This document shows positions 1-12,660 of a stretch of 64,000 nucleotides of DNA, piece by piece; position 1 is the stretch's first letter, and each line of letters opens with the position of its first letter. Position numbers and translations under genes: made by a program. The notes beneath the pieces are model-generated. The model was not told the DNA's origin. It searched no databases and saw only the letters and a list, made by a program, of their open reading frames with translations. Source of the DNA: Diphasiastrum complanatum (Eukaryota > Streptophyta > Lycopodiopsida > Lycopodiales > Lycopodiaceae); NCBI GenBank assembly GCA_029204225.1, contig CM055096.1, positions 42,406,901 to 42,470,900 on the forward strand, written 5' to 3'.

Positions 1-1
1 A

Positions 2-2061
2 AAGTCAGATGCAAGGTTTGATATTTTGGAGGAACCCAAATTGCGTTTCAAACCTATGTTGGATGGTAAAGCTATATGCATAAAAGCATATCAAAATCTA
101 TTGGGAATCTCCCATGGAATGTTTTGGCAAGTAATTGCTAAGGCACGTTATTCCATTGTGTACAAGTTTCATGGAAACACCGACACATTCAAGCAACGTG
201 GACATTCTTTGAAAGGGTTGGCCATAATTGGTGGGATTTTGGAAAAGCATGCATTGCCTCAACCACATCTGCAACATAAATCAAAAGATGGCGTTGTTAT
301 TTGCGAACATCATCTCCCACTCGGCATGCATAAACATGACGTCTTCAAAACTATAAACACACAACTTAAAGATGCATGTATTCCTGAAGTTTCAAGATCC
401 ACGCTCTATAAGATGTGGAAACAAGAGTTTGGACATGTCAAGACTCCAACAAGACAAAGAATGTCCAAATGCAAAACATGTGACAACCTTAAAAATGCAA
501 TAGAGACAACTCGTGACATTAGGATGCGTGATCGCTATATTGCATTGAGAGGTCGTCATCTACATCATGTTTTTTATTCTAGAAAATTGTATGCATATTG
601 GAAAGAAGAGTCAAGATCCCATCCTGAACAGTCCTTGTGTCTTATCATTTATGGAATGGATCAAAATACAACAACATTACCCCGTTTCAATAAGACTCCT
701 CCCAGATTAGAGGGGAATCGATTTTTGAAAACACATGTTTGTGGGGTATTGGTTGATGGATTCAAGTTGCCCTGTGATGTTTGGATTGATACCTTGCATG
801 CTCATGATAGCAATCAAGTTGCCACATCAATAATGCGAGCAATAAGAAAGGTACAAGCATCACGTGGTAACTTACCTCCGATCTTACATATTCAAGCTGA
901 CAATTGTTGGGGGGATAACAAGAACAAATTTATTTTTGGTCTTTGTTATATGTTAGTGTCACATAACATCTTCCAAAAGGTAGGCTTTGAAGTCCAAATC
1001 AATTCACACAATGCCAAATATGCTAGCATGAATTGGTGAAAAGATAGGTGGCGGTCGTATCGAAAGCACTGAAGTAGAAATACTGGAACAAATGGTAGAT
1101 TGGAAACAATTTATAGATCCTTGTATTGCTCAATGAAATGACAGCTTAGAAGGACACACCAATCCTCACTATTTCTGTTTTCAAATGATGAATGGTGAGC
1201 CAACCATGCAATGAAAATACTATTCTAATGATGGAGACAATGCATGGAGTGAACCTTTTAAATTGTTGCAGCGTGTACCTTTAAAAGATGAAGACATCTT
1301 TCTAGCATCCATGAAGGATCTGGATCCAGATGAAATGAAAGGAATAATGTCCTTTATTGATTATTTGCGGTTCATGAGCCAGAAGTTTCCAGAATACAAG
1401 AATCGCAATGATGCATGTGTGGCGGAAACCACAAAACTTGTCAAATATCTTTCCAAAGAAAAAATCTTATCAGGATCAATGTATAGCCAAGAGGATTTTT
1501 GGCCACAATCCCTGCCAACCACTTTCAATTCATCTATATCAACTTTGATCAATGAGGTTGGATGTAGAGTTATTATCCCGAAGGTTTTGTGGGCGAAAAG
1601 TTGATGCACCTCTGGTTGAATTCATTCAACGTAGAGAAGTTGTGTTGGACAAGTTCGTTGCAATGCGGCCTCCAGATGAAGATGTTGTGGAGGGTTCCAT
1701 ACCTATTTGGGTGGCAAAAGTTGTCGAAGTGAAGAAAAACTTAGAAGGCTTGGTCACAGAGTTTAAAGCATTATGGTATGAACCAAAATCTAATCAACGG
1801 CGTAGAAACCATAGACAAGTTCACAACTCGGAGCTGTACAAAAATTGCTTAGAGAAAGAATGGATTCCGAACAACAACGGACCACAATATATGGATGTAG
1901 ATACAGTTGTTCATGCATGGAAATCAAAGACGAAAAAAACAATTAAAGCACATGGCTATACTGTGGAAAAATCAATGTCTATTCCGGAAATATCAATGGC
2001 ACACATCAAAGAATACCTGTCCAAATTATCCGATGAATGTGTAGCTGATATTGATGATTAG
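2..2061 (+). pseudogene. Broken DUF7869-like transposon-associated gene, 5' end outside the window
   Basis: A reading frame open from the window edge runs to a stop at 1037-1039. Coding resumes in other frames at about 1040-1200, 1263-1604 and 1552-2061, so the gene carries frameshifts and stops. The first part has a Cys pair (SKCKTCDNL), then LHIQADNCWGDNKNKFIFG. The degraded NSHNAKYASMN followed by GEKIGGG in the next frame resembles the GHTHEDID...FS..GE block of the DUF7869 family. That family is multicopy in many eukaryotes, and its D-N-NKN and HTH-D residues suggest a nuclease or transposase fold (inference). The C-terminal part (KNCLEKEWIPNN...) is Lys-rich. No terminal repeats or intact start are visible. 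The family call is from motif memory; that this is a decayed multicopy gene is clear. Confidence 0.6.
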
Positions 2062-3012
2062 AGTTCATGATTGTAGTTGTAGAGTCCTGGTTACAATCTT
2101 TGTCACCATAATTATTGGACTTGTAATGTATTTAATTTAGTGAGTGTTGGCAAATTCTGAATTTGCAACAAGGCCAAATTTGGCTCCAAAAGATGTGTAA
2201 TTCCCTCTATAAATTCAGTTGTAATTCCAGCTTGGCAATTTTGTAGAAAGCCGACTTTTTGTATGCTAGAGTGTGGGCATGTCACCCTATAAGTAAATCA
2301 TATTCCATGGCATGTGTATTGTAAGACCATAAGGAATCATGATGTAAAAAGTTTCACGGCTTTTAGAAATTCTAAAGGTTGAAAATAGTTTCATATTCTC
2401 AACCTTTAGAATATTATCACTAGTCTAAAAGGTTAAACTTCTACAAATTTGTCTAGAATTGCACCAAAGTTGTGCATCTTTTGTAGTAGTCTCTTGACTA
2501 ATGTAGGGCTTGGCCCAAGACCATTAATTAAAAATATGAAGCAAATGACACATTGTGATTAAATTTCTATGAGAGTTCTTATAATACAGCTTGTTCAAAG
2601 TAGTATCTGATTCAGTGATGTTTATGTTTCTTTTAAATATCAAATTATGTTAATGTTTCTTTTGAAATTCTATATCAATGTTTATGTTTAAAAGTTGTCT
2701 ATGTTATTCAGATCGACACTAATTTTGGACAATTATATTAGGTGCTCATAGCTATTGGACAAAAGCATCAATAAATTTTAGAAAGTTAACTAAATTGTGA
2801 TTTGTTGATCAATTTTGTCCTTTTTGGCTTATAGTTCTATTGAAATGAGATTCAAACTTGAGAAAATCCCACTTCAAGAATTAGTAAGTTTTTATTGTTT
2901 TTCTTATCTGGCTCTTTTGGTATCATATGTAGGAAATAGTCCTAAATAAATTAAGAAGTCCAAAATTAATTGAGACAGTGTTCTTAGCTCCATTATTGCT
3001 AATTGTAGTAAT
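2062..3012. other. AT-rich intergenic stretch, no gene seen
   Basis: No coding segment is recognised. The only structure seen is a perfect 14-bp inverted repeat at 2369-2382 and 2399-2412, listed separately. The right side runs into the truncated 3' end of a minus-strand copia element. Confidence 0.5.
2369..2412. repeat. Perfect 14-bp hairpin with 16-nt loop
   Basis: ATTCTAAAGGTTGA at 2369-2382 is exactly reverse-complementary to TCAACCTTTAGAAT at 2399-2412. A partial third copy (TCTAAAAGGTT) follows at about 2423. There is no T-run or gene end to make it a terminator. It could be part of a small foldback element. Confidence 0.6.
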
Positions 3013-4070
3013 TCAATGAATATCCGAATGTACAATTTGAAAAGGCTTTGTAGATCTAGTATAAGGTAGTCTATGTAATTTTGATAAAGCACAAGACTCA
3101 TAAACATGTTTGATGCCACCTAAGGAACTTGGAAGACCTATCACAATCTTCTTCCTAGCCATTACTTCCAATGACTTGAAGTTGAGGTGTCCCATCATTT
3201 TATGCCAAACCTCTTGAATAGGTATTTGCTCCTTTGCAACACATCCAACTTGGTTAGCAACAACACAAGCATCTAGTTTGAACAACTTCCCTTGCCTTTT
3301 ACCTTTTCCAACCAAGACATCCTTCCTTTTGATCAAACAAGCATCTCCATCAAACTCCACCTTGAGGCCTTTACTTAGTATTTGACTCACACTAAGCAAA
3401 TTCTTGGTAATAGATGGAATAAACAAGACATCCTCCAAATGAAAATTCCTATTTGTAGAGAGAGAAATAGGAATTGTGCCAATCCCTTTGATTGCACGTT
3501 CACCATCATTGGCCATGTAGATCACCCTCTTGTCATCTCCATATGCCAACAAAGAAGTGAAGTACTCTTTGTGAAAAGTCATGTGTGAACTTGCTCCATT
3601 ATCAATCCACCATAGATCTAGATCTCCATCATTAGCAAGCATACATGAAGACATCACAAAAACATCATCATTTGTATTTTGAAAATCCAAACATCCTCAT
3701 CAAGAGTTAGATTACCTTGGTTGTCCCAAGCCTCACTTGATGAAGTACGCATACCAACTTCCTTGAGAAGTTCCTTGGTAACATTCATATTAATCATATG
3801 TAGAGCTCTTTTGGCCCTCTTATCGTACCTCACTTGATCTTGTTGTGTTGCTGGCCTCTCCTCCAAACCTACAACTATATTCAAAACATCATTTATCTCA
3901 AGAAGTGATTCCATCCTCACTTTCCACAATGAATAGTTACTTGAGATAAGTCTATCGTTGCCTTCCAACATGAATCCACTTGATGTAGCCATGTAGCAAT
4001 GAACTGATCCTTTCTTCCAACCTATTCCAATGCACAAAGCACTCCTTTGAGCAACAACAAATGTTTTCAA
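3013..4070 (-). pseudogene. Ty1/copia gag-protease-GAG_pre-integrase remnant with internal deletion
   Basis: Read on the minus strand, the gag start shows NYSLWKVRMESLLEIN (DUF4219/UBN2 type) up to SSSEAWDN. It then jumps straight to QGNLTLDED, a segment that in the related copy at 20560-20590 lies after the zinc knuckle. The UBN2 core and CCHC knuckle are therefore missing, and the frame shifts near 3690. The aspartic protease follows (WWIDNGASSHMT, catalytic Asp kept, DSGA changed to DNGA), then the pre-integrase zinc motif (VWHKMMGHLNFKSLE, with one Cys visible in YESCALSK). The frame stops after IVHSDIH, where the integrase core would start. The element is not autonomous. Its LTR and primer site lie at 4581-4885. 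Confidence 0.85.
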
Positions 4071-4580
4071 AAATAAATCACAAAGATATGGAACCTCTCA
4101 ATTCTCTTCTGGCACTTTTATCAAGCAAATCAACACATAGAATAGTGAAATATTGATCAACCTATGATCTATTCTCAATCTAATGACTCTTGCCACTTCC
4201 TAAGATTGAAACACACTCAAATGAAGTTCACTAACCTCACAAGCTAGATATCCAATCAAAATTAGGGTTTTGACAACATCACAAAAAATTAAATATTTCA
4301 AATTCTACATGCGATTGTTTAAAACTTGAGATGCAATCTTGTAGCCACCACTTAGGCTTTTCTAATGCATCAAAATCGGCCAAATCCAACATGTGATGTG
4401 TAAAATTGGAATTGATCAAGAATATAAACCTAATTTGAGTTTTGATTTACAAAAGATCCAATCCACATATGCAAAAAACTCAATTTTTGGATAGAAGTCA
4501 ATCTAGCATGCTCTAGCATTGATATCTTCATCAAATCCTTGATAGAAGTGATTGCTTCCTTCATAACCTGAAACAAAAGA

Positions 4581-4592
4581 GCTCTTATACCA
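4581..4592 (-). other. Primer binding site of the minus-strand copia element
   Basis: On the minus strand TGGTATAAGAGC follows directly after the LTR end TTCTTCACA. It differs by one base from TGGTATCAGAGC, the site complementary to initiator methionine tRNA that plant Ty1/copia elements use to prime minus-strand synthesis. Confidence 0.75.
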
Positions 4593-4885
4593 TGTGAAGA
4601 AATTTAGCTCAGTTAAGATCCAAAAATGTCCCTTTGATCTTGGGTTAGAAAGAGAACAAATCCCCAATCTTGCCAATATAGAAAAACCAACATCTACTCT
4701 ATGAATGAGATGCAAAATCTAATAGGTCTTGATCAAACATCAATCAAAATATGAAATGAAGTTGCTTTCGGTACAAAAAAAGTGAAATACTATATTTCAC
4801 ACGTGTGGATCCAAAAATAGCATTTGATGAGCATTCTACACACAAAATTGCAAGATATCACAAATGCGGTGCATCAACGGACACC
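4593..4885 (-). repeat. Partial 5' LTR (R/U5 side) of copia family 1, minus strand
   Basis: The reverse complement shares with the LTR at 21284-21665 the blocks TGTGTAGAAT, GGATCCACACGTGTGAAAT and GCATCTCATT, and ends in TTCACA next to the primer binding site. Similarity fades above about 4885, so the U3 and promoter half is missing or too diverged to see. Confidence 0.65.
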
Positions 4886-6309
4886 TTGTCATCCTGTAAT
4901 CCAAACTCCATCAGGTATTCCAATGCCATCCGTGATCATGAAGATCTGAACATCTACCCTGTAGTGTCCCACCTGTATTCTCCCAAGCTAGCTCCAAAGT
5001 TGCTCTTGTGAATGATTCCAAGAATACATTGAGATGTGAACTCCAAACTCACCATCAAGTCCCTCACATGACATGACATGCTAATATCCCTCACATGATG
5101 TGACATGCTAATATCCCTCTATGTGAACCTGTGAGATCTTCCATGGCCCAAACCAAACGATCTGCACTTTGCCATCATTGGAATCTGCATTCCTGATGCA
5201 ATACTGATATGGCAAATTTACTTGACTTACCCAGAATAGTCTATTGAAGTGTATCTCTTTGATGACAAACTTGATACACTACTCCATAGCTACAATGACT
5301 TGATTTGAATTGACTTGCCAACTGCAAAATGTTGCATAACATCACACTCACCACTCACCAAAAGCATCCAAAATGTGATCATTGACTCGTTCTTCATCTC
5401 CCGTCCAATGCACGTCCGCTATCCTCCTGTCTAATAACTTTCAACTGGCACCACCATGTACTTCAATCACTTGTGACCACCAAAATGTGTGTACCTCCAA
5501 GCTAGCCCCAATCTCTTCCTCGAACGAGAAATTTTCAAGTCACAGATACGTGTGTCAATACAGTTATCACCCGACTCGACACTACCACTTCTGATCATAC
5601 TTGTGAGAGCGTTTCTCCAAATCGCCACATGATGTTGGTCAGTTCTAACTCCTCAAATTGAACATGATCATGAGAATTTTTTGTCCGTAATTGGCATATC
5701 ATGCCTACGTCTCACCTGTGATTGCTTGTCTTCTCAAAATTGTTGCCAATAATGAGTAGTCATGATGCGAAACTGCACATTTGTCACCAACACTAGCTCT
5801 CTTCGCTATCATTCGCTCCCATACCACATTTACCACTTCCAAACACCCCGTTACCCTATCAGAAGTAACCAACAATATTTTTGAAGTGATAATGCCTCAT
5901 TGTACCATCATGTAGCACGTTTCACCAGCCAGAAATAGCTCCAAATTTGGCCCTACGGTACCCAAACGTCTAATGTATGTTGGAATTTAATCTAACTCCT
6001 ACTCATCCCAACAGCCCTCCTTCCTTCTCGCAATTTTTACTCTCTCAAATGTAACATGTAGAATATGAACTATTTTTAAACGGTCTGCATTTTTACACTT
6101 ATTGTCGGCACAGTTTGGTTTTTTACTCGTATTTTTGCACAGGCAAAAAATGCGAAAAACCCAACACCGTGTTTTTACATGGGTTTTCTGACAGGCGACA
6201 CTTGCCCTACAAATGTCGAAGGTGACTTTAATCAGCCAAATGAGGCCCCAAACTTATAGTAGAGGCACAAATGACCACTACAAATAGCTGAGGTCGTGCT
6301 AAATTTGGA
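4886..6309. other. Non-coding stretch, no gene recognised
   Basis: Small frames are present, but none shows a known motif, a splice-supported extension or a repeat relation that I can identify. A short direct repeat (CCCTCACATGA.GTGACATGCTAATAT) lies at about 5060-5115. The stretch may include diverged LTR sequence of the element at 3013-4885. Confidence 0.4.
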
Positions 6310-6545
6310 GGCTATTGTTCATTTTGTAATTTTGAGTTTTAAGAGATCTTGGAGCTTCTCTTTGAGAGCTTTCTTGATGGAGAAAGTGGTCCATGTGCCT
6401 AAAATCACATGAGAGCTATGATCATGCTCTATAATCATGCCCCTATCTTGTGAATGATCAATAATCATGAATAATAATACCTTACTTTGTCTATTTTGGT
6501 GACGTTTTGCTACTTTTGTCTAGTTTCTTGATTTCTTGAGTATTT
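6310..6545 (+). repeat. Dispersed repeat, copy 1 (second copy inverted at 57650-57860)
   Basis: This stretch matches the reverse complement of 57650-57860, inside intron 4 of the channel gene. Shared blocks include GAGATCTTGGAGCTTCTC, GAGAGCTTTCTTG, CATGTGCCTA and CACATGAGAGCT, and both end in TCTAGTTTCTTGATTTCTTG. No coding sense or terminal repeats are evident, so the element class is unknown. Confidence 0.6.
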
Positions 6546-6559
6546 TCTTGATTTCTTGC

Positions 6560-6960
6560 ATTTCCAAACTCCTACGAATTCCTCAGGAATTCTCTTGCCT
6601 CTCCCCTCATGAATTCCTACAAATTTTGCCCACGAATCCCTTGTCCCGCTCCTGTTCGTGAATTTTGAATTCTTCCCCCCCCTACCCCCACCCCCCCGCG
6701 AATTTTGGCGACGGTCCGGCGAATTCTGCCCACGAATCACCAACAAATTCAGGTGCAAATTCTAGCGACTACCACGCGAATTCCTCGACCTGCCCCTTTC
6801 TTGTCCGTGAATACCCCATTTGCGAATTCTTCGTGAATTCTCCTCCATTGACCTGCCCCCTCCTATCCGCAAATATCCACCGCTCGCAAATTCTCGCGAA
6901 TCCTAGCCCTCGCGAATTCTCTCTCCAACGAATTCTCACAAATTTTGGGCGACTTCTCCA
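6560..6960. repeat. Degenerate minisatellite built on (G/A)CGAATTC
   Basis: The stretch repeats GCGAATTC, ACGAATTC, GCAAATTC and similar words at 10-40 bp spacing, mixed with C-rich runs. Overlapping frames on both strands (Asn-Ser-Pro-rich on one, Gly-Arg-rich on the other) come from the repeat and are not believed to be genes. Confidence 0.6.
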
Positions 6961-7229
6961 TTCTCTTGAGTGACTTCTTTAGACAAATAGATCTATACTC
7001 AATTGATGATTCAAGCCAGATGGGCCAGTGCAAAGAATGTGATGATTTTTACAGTCCCTCACTGATCCTCCAATGATTTTCCTTCATGTTTGATTCTCTA
7101 AATCAGTGGAAGAACGGGCACACACAACTGTGTGCAAATGGAGAGATAAACCTATAGTCATGAAGAAAGAGGATTTTAGCTCAAATGAGCCTTCTTGAAG
7201 CCTGATCTATTTATTTTGGAAGGATTGTT

Positions 7230-7634
<405 letters not shown>

Positions 7635-7650
<16 letters not shown>

Positions 7651-8440
7651 CAAAATTCAGTTACATAATGATTCCAATGGATTGGGATTATGAACAAGAG
7701 CATGACAATCAGTCATATTGTGATGATAGTTATGACAATGATGTGGACAAATATTGGGATCAAAGTGACGATTACAACGAAGATTATGACCAATATGACA
7801 ACATCGCTGATAACGATCAGTATCAAGAGCAGAATGACGATTTTGCTAATGATGGCCAATATCATGACTAAATGACACTTTTGAACTTGACCATTACTCT
7901 GAAGATTTCAACAATGTTCAATAGAACGAAGAAGAACATGAACCAGTCACGAGGATTGCTCTGCAGATGAAATTGTTGAACCATTTGATGGTCATGATGA
8001 AATAGAGCTTAATGATAGTAATTATCAGGGTCAATATCAATTCCAATTTACTACTGAAGATCACTTTGAAGCGATAAGCGTGGATGAGCAACAACAGGTG
8101 CATTGTAGAGCAAGAAACTAGTATGAGCCCATGGATCAATTCTATGATCTTGAAGAGCTCAAAGGATGACATCACCTTGGTGCAGATCAACATTTCGATT
8201 ATAATGAAGATGATAATGTTGATTATAAGGCCTATGAAGATGCCTATGAAAGTGAAGAAATTGATGACAATGAAGTGTGTTCTCTTTATGCCACTATAGG
8301 TATGATTGGTCCTTCTCTGACGAGAACATCATTTGCCAATGCAAATGATTTTAAGGAGGGAAGGAATATTACTGTGGCAAGTGGAGCGACAATTTCTAGT
8401 CCCTATGTCAATTTTGTGGGAAGTCTAATGCCATCAACTC
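7635..8440 (+). pseudogene. Decayed acidic Asp/Asn/Gln/Tyr-rich ORF
   Basis: The frame at 7635-7871 encodes MDWDYEQEHDNQSYCDDSY and more Asp/Tyr/Gln-rich sequence. Similar composition continues after stops to about 8290 (for example FDYNEDDNVDYKAYEDAYES). It then becomes less biased (SLYATIGMIGPSL). Such acidic spacers occur in some plant LTR-retrotransposon polyproteins, but no zinc knuckle, protease or other diagnostic motif is visible. Function unknown; the repeated stops show that it is not intact. Confidence 0.4.
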
Positions 8441-8502
8441 AACAATAGTGGGTCATTATTCATGGAAGATCAAATAATAGTGTAGACCCTACTATCAGTA
8501 AA

Positions 8503-9719
8503 GTGAGCGGTGGAACAAAGAAAATATTAGGTACACTTTTAACTGCCATACATGATAGTACCGAACAAACGAAACAAACAGGGCAAGAATTACAAGAAAG
8601 GTCAGAGCAAAGATGGGAAGAAATGTACCAAAAGACGGTCGCTCGCTCGTTTGGACTCTATTTTGCAATCGGCTGGTATTCCACATTAGCCAATTGATAT
8701 TCAAACTACTTATCCTGAATGGTGTACCAATGTTGATGTCTATGAAATAACGTTCCCTCTAATCCAAGGGCAAACTTCCATGCCAAAGGAAAACATCGAT
8801 CGAGATGTTTTGAGCAAACAAGATTATAAATCTTTTGATGAAGCTGATGATTTCAAGGAAGAAAGAAAAATACTTAATATCGATCTATCTTCCACAAAGA
8901 CAAATCAATATCAACAGAGCACCAATGGATAGGTGGATGAAGACCAATTTGAGAATCCAGATCAAGTCTTGTTTGACAGTTGTAATGATCAGGTCGACAG
9001 TAAAGAGGTATACTATGAGTAGAGTGAACTTCTACAAGTGTAGTAGAATCATAAAGTACAATTCGATTGTCGAGAATTATGAGTCTACTCCACAAATCAG
9101 TGGTTATGACCATATTATTGATAATGGTCTATATGGAATTAGTCCTGAACATGGATCAAGCGAGTGGTATAACACGGATGCAAAATTAAAATATCAATAC
9201 AGCAACGAGCTTTTTGATGATGAAATTGGTATTAACACTGCTTCAATGAAGTCAATAATAAGAGAACCCTCCCAAGATCTGAAGAAAATTCACATTGGGC
9301 TACTAACAAATGAGTCTAATGTGATATCAACGGAAGGATTTGGTGCAAAATCCTTGAATATTCTTGCGTTAGAGGATGTCATCAATCCTATCAACAAGGA
9401 AAACAAGTTAACATGGAAACTGAATTCAAAACCGACAAATTCCTTGTGTACAGATGACCAAAAAGATCCCTTCATTGCATGGGATTTGATGAATCCGAAT
9501 GTGGAATGCAGGGCTCTAATAACTGCTCTGGAGTTAGAAATGAATACCACTATCCTACATCAAGGAGAAATGCATAAGGCTATAATACCGGATGCAGGAC
9601 AAAAAAAGACGCATCTGGAATTGGATAGCCCATCCAACCAAGGAAGATACCGAGGAAGAAGACTTCTGAATGTTTGTTGCTTGGATCCTGTCAACCCATG
9701 CAGAACTAATGCAACTTGA
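8503..9719 (+). pseudogene. Unidentified decayed ORF, possibly Ty3/gypsy linker sequence
   Basis: A Gln/Glu-rich segment at 8503-8697 (EQTKQTGQELQERSEQRWEE) is followed, after stops, by a 294-residue frame at 8835-9719. Inside the latter, DLKKIHIGLLTNES resembles the KKIHIG.LT..E linker that precedes the reverse transcriptase in some gypsy elements. No protease, RT or RNase H motif follows clearly. The first 60 or so residues look out of frame (Met/Ile/Lys-rich). I cannot assign a function. The region 9720-10084 downstream has no recognisable gene. Confidence 0.3.
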
Positions 9720-10084
9720 GGCTTTCATGGGTTTCATCAATCTCTTCTTCAGTGATCTTATCAAATCTATGGGATCAGTGTAGATCAAAGGTTCTTTATG
9801 AAGCATTCTCGTTGCAACCTTGTTCTACGACAATAAGCCGAGACAGCAAAATCTGATGAATGGTAGATGGCTACTGACAAGAATAATACAAGGCAAGATG
9901 TTTCTTATTCAAGGTGACCAAATATGATTCGACTACCACCAAAGGACTCATGAAGAATGGCACTCAACAAAAGAGCTACATGGTCTTCATTTTTGAGGGC
10001 AAAAATGCTTAAATGCATGTGGTGCATGTAAATAGCCATGAGCTTACTAATGAATTGCCGACACATATAGATTATTAATTGACT

Positions 10085-10263
10085 CACCGAATGAAAATCC
10101 AGATGTTGCAATGAACATGGATCAATATGATACAATGTTCCTGATGACCATAAATCTACATGCTCTAGCTTTTCCTCCCTGTATCGGATCATATCAGAAG
10201 TTGATAGTTTGGGTTGCTTTGAATTTTAATTGTCTTGAGCGGAGCATATTTTGGTGACAGATC
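10085..10263 (+). repeat. Dispersed direct repeat, copy 1 (copy 2 at 22214-22390)
   Basis: About 180 bp is highly similar to 22214-22390, from GAAAATC.(A/G)GATGTTGCAATGAACA through CTCCCTGTATCGGA to GGTGACAGATC. Here it abuts a TGTTGG LTR start at 10264; the other copy leads into different sequence. It is therefore a repeat of its own or the edge of a shared element. Confidence 0.7.
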
Positions 10264-10445
10264 TGTTGGAAAGAGGTGTGTGAAGAAAGATAACTCGAAA
10301 AAGAAACGAACACGAAAAAGAAACGAACTCGAACAAAAATTGGTTGTGCGCAGCGGAGTAAGCTATCTCACTCTTTTCTTAAGCATGACTATGCCTAGCA
10401 GTCTCGAACAGAACATTAGTGACAGATCTTTGTGGGTTGTGTGTG
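10264..10445 (-). repeat. Truncated LTR of copia family 2
   Basis: It begins TGTTGGAAAGAGG, like the complete LTR at 33417, and shares with that LTR and the one at 25880 the block GCGCAGCGGA...GCATGACTA.GCCTA. Its place at the low-coordinate side of a minus-strand pol (10545-12580) fits a broken 3' LTR. LTR similarity is lost after about 10445. Confidence 0.55.
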
Positions 10446-10544
10446 CACTCAGCTTGATCTTCTAGGAGGAATTGATTGATGAACTACTCCTGGGACTTGT
10501 TGCTGGATAGCAGCAACGTCTTCATCTAATTCACTGTCAAATAG

Positions 10545-12580
10545 TTAAACGACAATCAACATGCTTGAGCCTGAAGCTTGGATAGTCGTGTCAATGACAA
10601 GTGATGAAGGTTCTCCTGGAACAATATCTTTGTCTTTAATGTCGACGAACTGATCCTCGATCATATACTGTATTCCGGTTGTACAAGATTTGTTGGGTAT
10701 CAGGATCATACAACTTGTATGTGTTATCAGATGAAGTATATCCAATCAGGATGGTCTTGAGACCTTGGAAGTCGAATTTCTTCCTTGTGTCTTTTGGGAT
10801 CTGCGCGTAGGCAACGCATCGAAACACTCGTAGGTTATTCACAGAAGGCTTAGAGCCTATCCACACACCTCATGGGGTATTTTGCTTGAGAGGGCCTTGG
10901 TCGAACATCTGTTCTGGACGTAAGCTACAGTGGAGACAACTTCGGCCCAGAAGCTCTTGGGCAGCGATGCATGTGCCAGCATACATTTAGCTGATTCAAC
11001 CAAAGTATGGTTCTTCCTCTCAACTAAGCCATTAGATTGAGGACTATAAGGAGTGATGAATTGCTACTCAATGCCTTGGCTCTGACAATACTCCTTAAAT
11101 TCAGTAGAGATGTACTCTCCACCATTGTCAGACCTTAGGGCCTTGATCGTCCTTCTAGTCTCTTTTTCTGCACGCTCCTTGAAGATTCTGAAACAATTGA
11201 AAGCTTCTGATTTATTCTTGATAAAGTACACCATAGTCCTTCCAGATAATTCATCAATAAAAGTTATAGAATATTCTGCATCCTTCAGAGAAGGATTCTT
11301 CATCGGGCCACAAATGTTTGAATGCACAACGTTTAACAATCCTCTAACAGTATGCTAGTGGCTTGATCTAAATGGTTTCCTAGTCCGTTTACCAACTAAA
11401 CAGTCTTGATAGACATGTAACTACAAGTATCCATGCCTCTTTTTGTGTGCTAGGATCTTGTCTGTCCTATCAACTACTTTGCACTGATCACATTCAAATT
11501 CTACTTTACAAAGAGCATATTTGTAGATAAATTTGGTACATATAGGACTTTAGAAAGTAGCTTAGATTGATCATTTGCAAAGCTCAATCTCATAGTACCT
11601 TCACCTTTGATAGCTTGTGTGCTATTATCGCCGAGGTAAACATATTTGTTGGTACTATAGGGTGTATAGGACACAAAATAGTTGATGAGACTGGTCATAT
11701 GTTGAGTGGCACCGGAATCCAAGAACCAAGAACTGTCGTTGGATGCTCCTTGATGGCTGGTCATGAAGGCATCATGATCCGCTTCTTGAATGGGTTGTGG
11801 AGCTTCTGTAGCTGCATTGGCCACTTGATTCGACTGTCCCTTATTGTTTTTCTTTGCTTGTAGTATCTAGCAGTCTTGAATCTCGTGGTTGTTTCTCTTG
11901 CAGTATCTGCAGAACAACTTCTTCTTTGTCTGTGGATTCGACTATTCTTTGTGTTGTGTTGGTTTCTGGTCTTGCTTTGATTGCTTTAGGCCTTTCTTCA
12001 TCTTTTGCTTAGTCATGCTCTTGTTGGTGTACAAAGCGTGAGAATCAGCTAAAAAACTAGAGGCTTCGTTCCTCCGCATGTCTTCGCAACAACATTGTGA
12101 TGACTCTTGAAAGAGTCAGCTATGGATGTGTCGTGATGATCATCACCCAACTGTCATATGAGCTTGGCAAGATTTTAAGCAATTGCATCACTGTGTCTTG
12201 ATCGTCTATGACAGATCCGACACCATTTGCTTCAGCAGCTTCTTGAATTGATTGATGTGATTCTACAGGGAATCACCATTCGCCATCTTGAGAATTTCTT
12301 CCTGAGATTTAGCTTGGAAGCGATATCTCGCACTTCATATAATGTGCTCAAGATGTCCTAGACTTCTTTGGATGTCTGGGCTTCGGATACATCGCCGATC
12401 TGAGTATCCGAAATGTTGAGGATAATCAGCACAAATGTTTTGCCATCCTTCAGCTTCCATTTGGCGATTGTTGCGTCGTCAGCCTCGAGTTTTCCCTCTG
12501 CACCTATAACAATGTCATACAATTCTTTACATCTACAATAACTGATTATGCTTATCGGCTTCTCGTTTTCTCCACACACC
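10545..12580 (-). pseudogene. Ty1/copia gag-protease-integrase remnant, family 2
   Basis: Read from high to low coordinate: gag-like sequence at 12358-12579; a CCHC zinc knuckle at about 11870-11910 (CRYCKRNNHEIQDC, C-x2-C-x4-H-x4-C); aspartic protease at 11501-11824 (WFLDSGATQHMT, intact catalytic motif); integrase core at 11064-11339 (VVHSNICGPM, then SDNGGEY with the second catalytic Asp); and the integrase C-terminal part at 10636-10866 (VFRCVAYAQIPKD, GYTSSDNTYKLYDP). Stops and frame changes separate the parts. No reverse transcriptase or RNase H is seen before the truncated LTR at 10264, so the element cannot replicate alone. Confidence 0.85.
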
Positions 12581-12660
12581 TAGTTGTAGGCCTTTACATT
12601 CTTTGTAGGTGATTTGTCGAATGCACAACTTACTACAACATGGTTGCATCAACGTTTCTC

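Noticed and set aside
2369-2412. Transcription terminator
   Set aside because: No gene ends here, there is no U-run, and eukaryotic genes do not use such hairpins.
4581-4592. Part of a tRNA gene
   Set aside because: Only the 12-base primer complement is present; no tRNA cloverleaf or promoter boxes.
6510-6973. Overlapping 82- and 102-residue frames
   Set aside because: Both cover the CGAATTC minisatellite and have no family motif.
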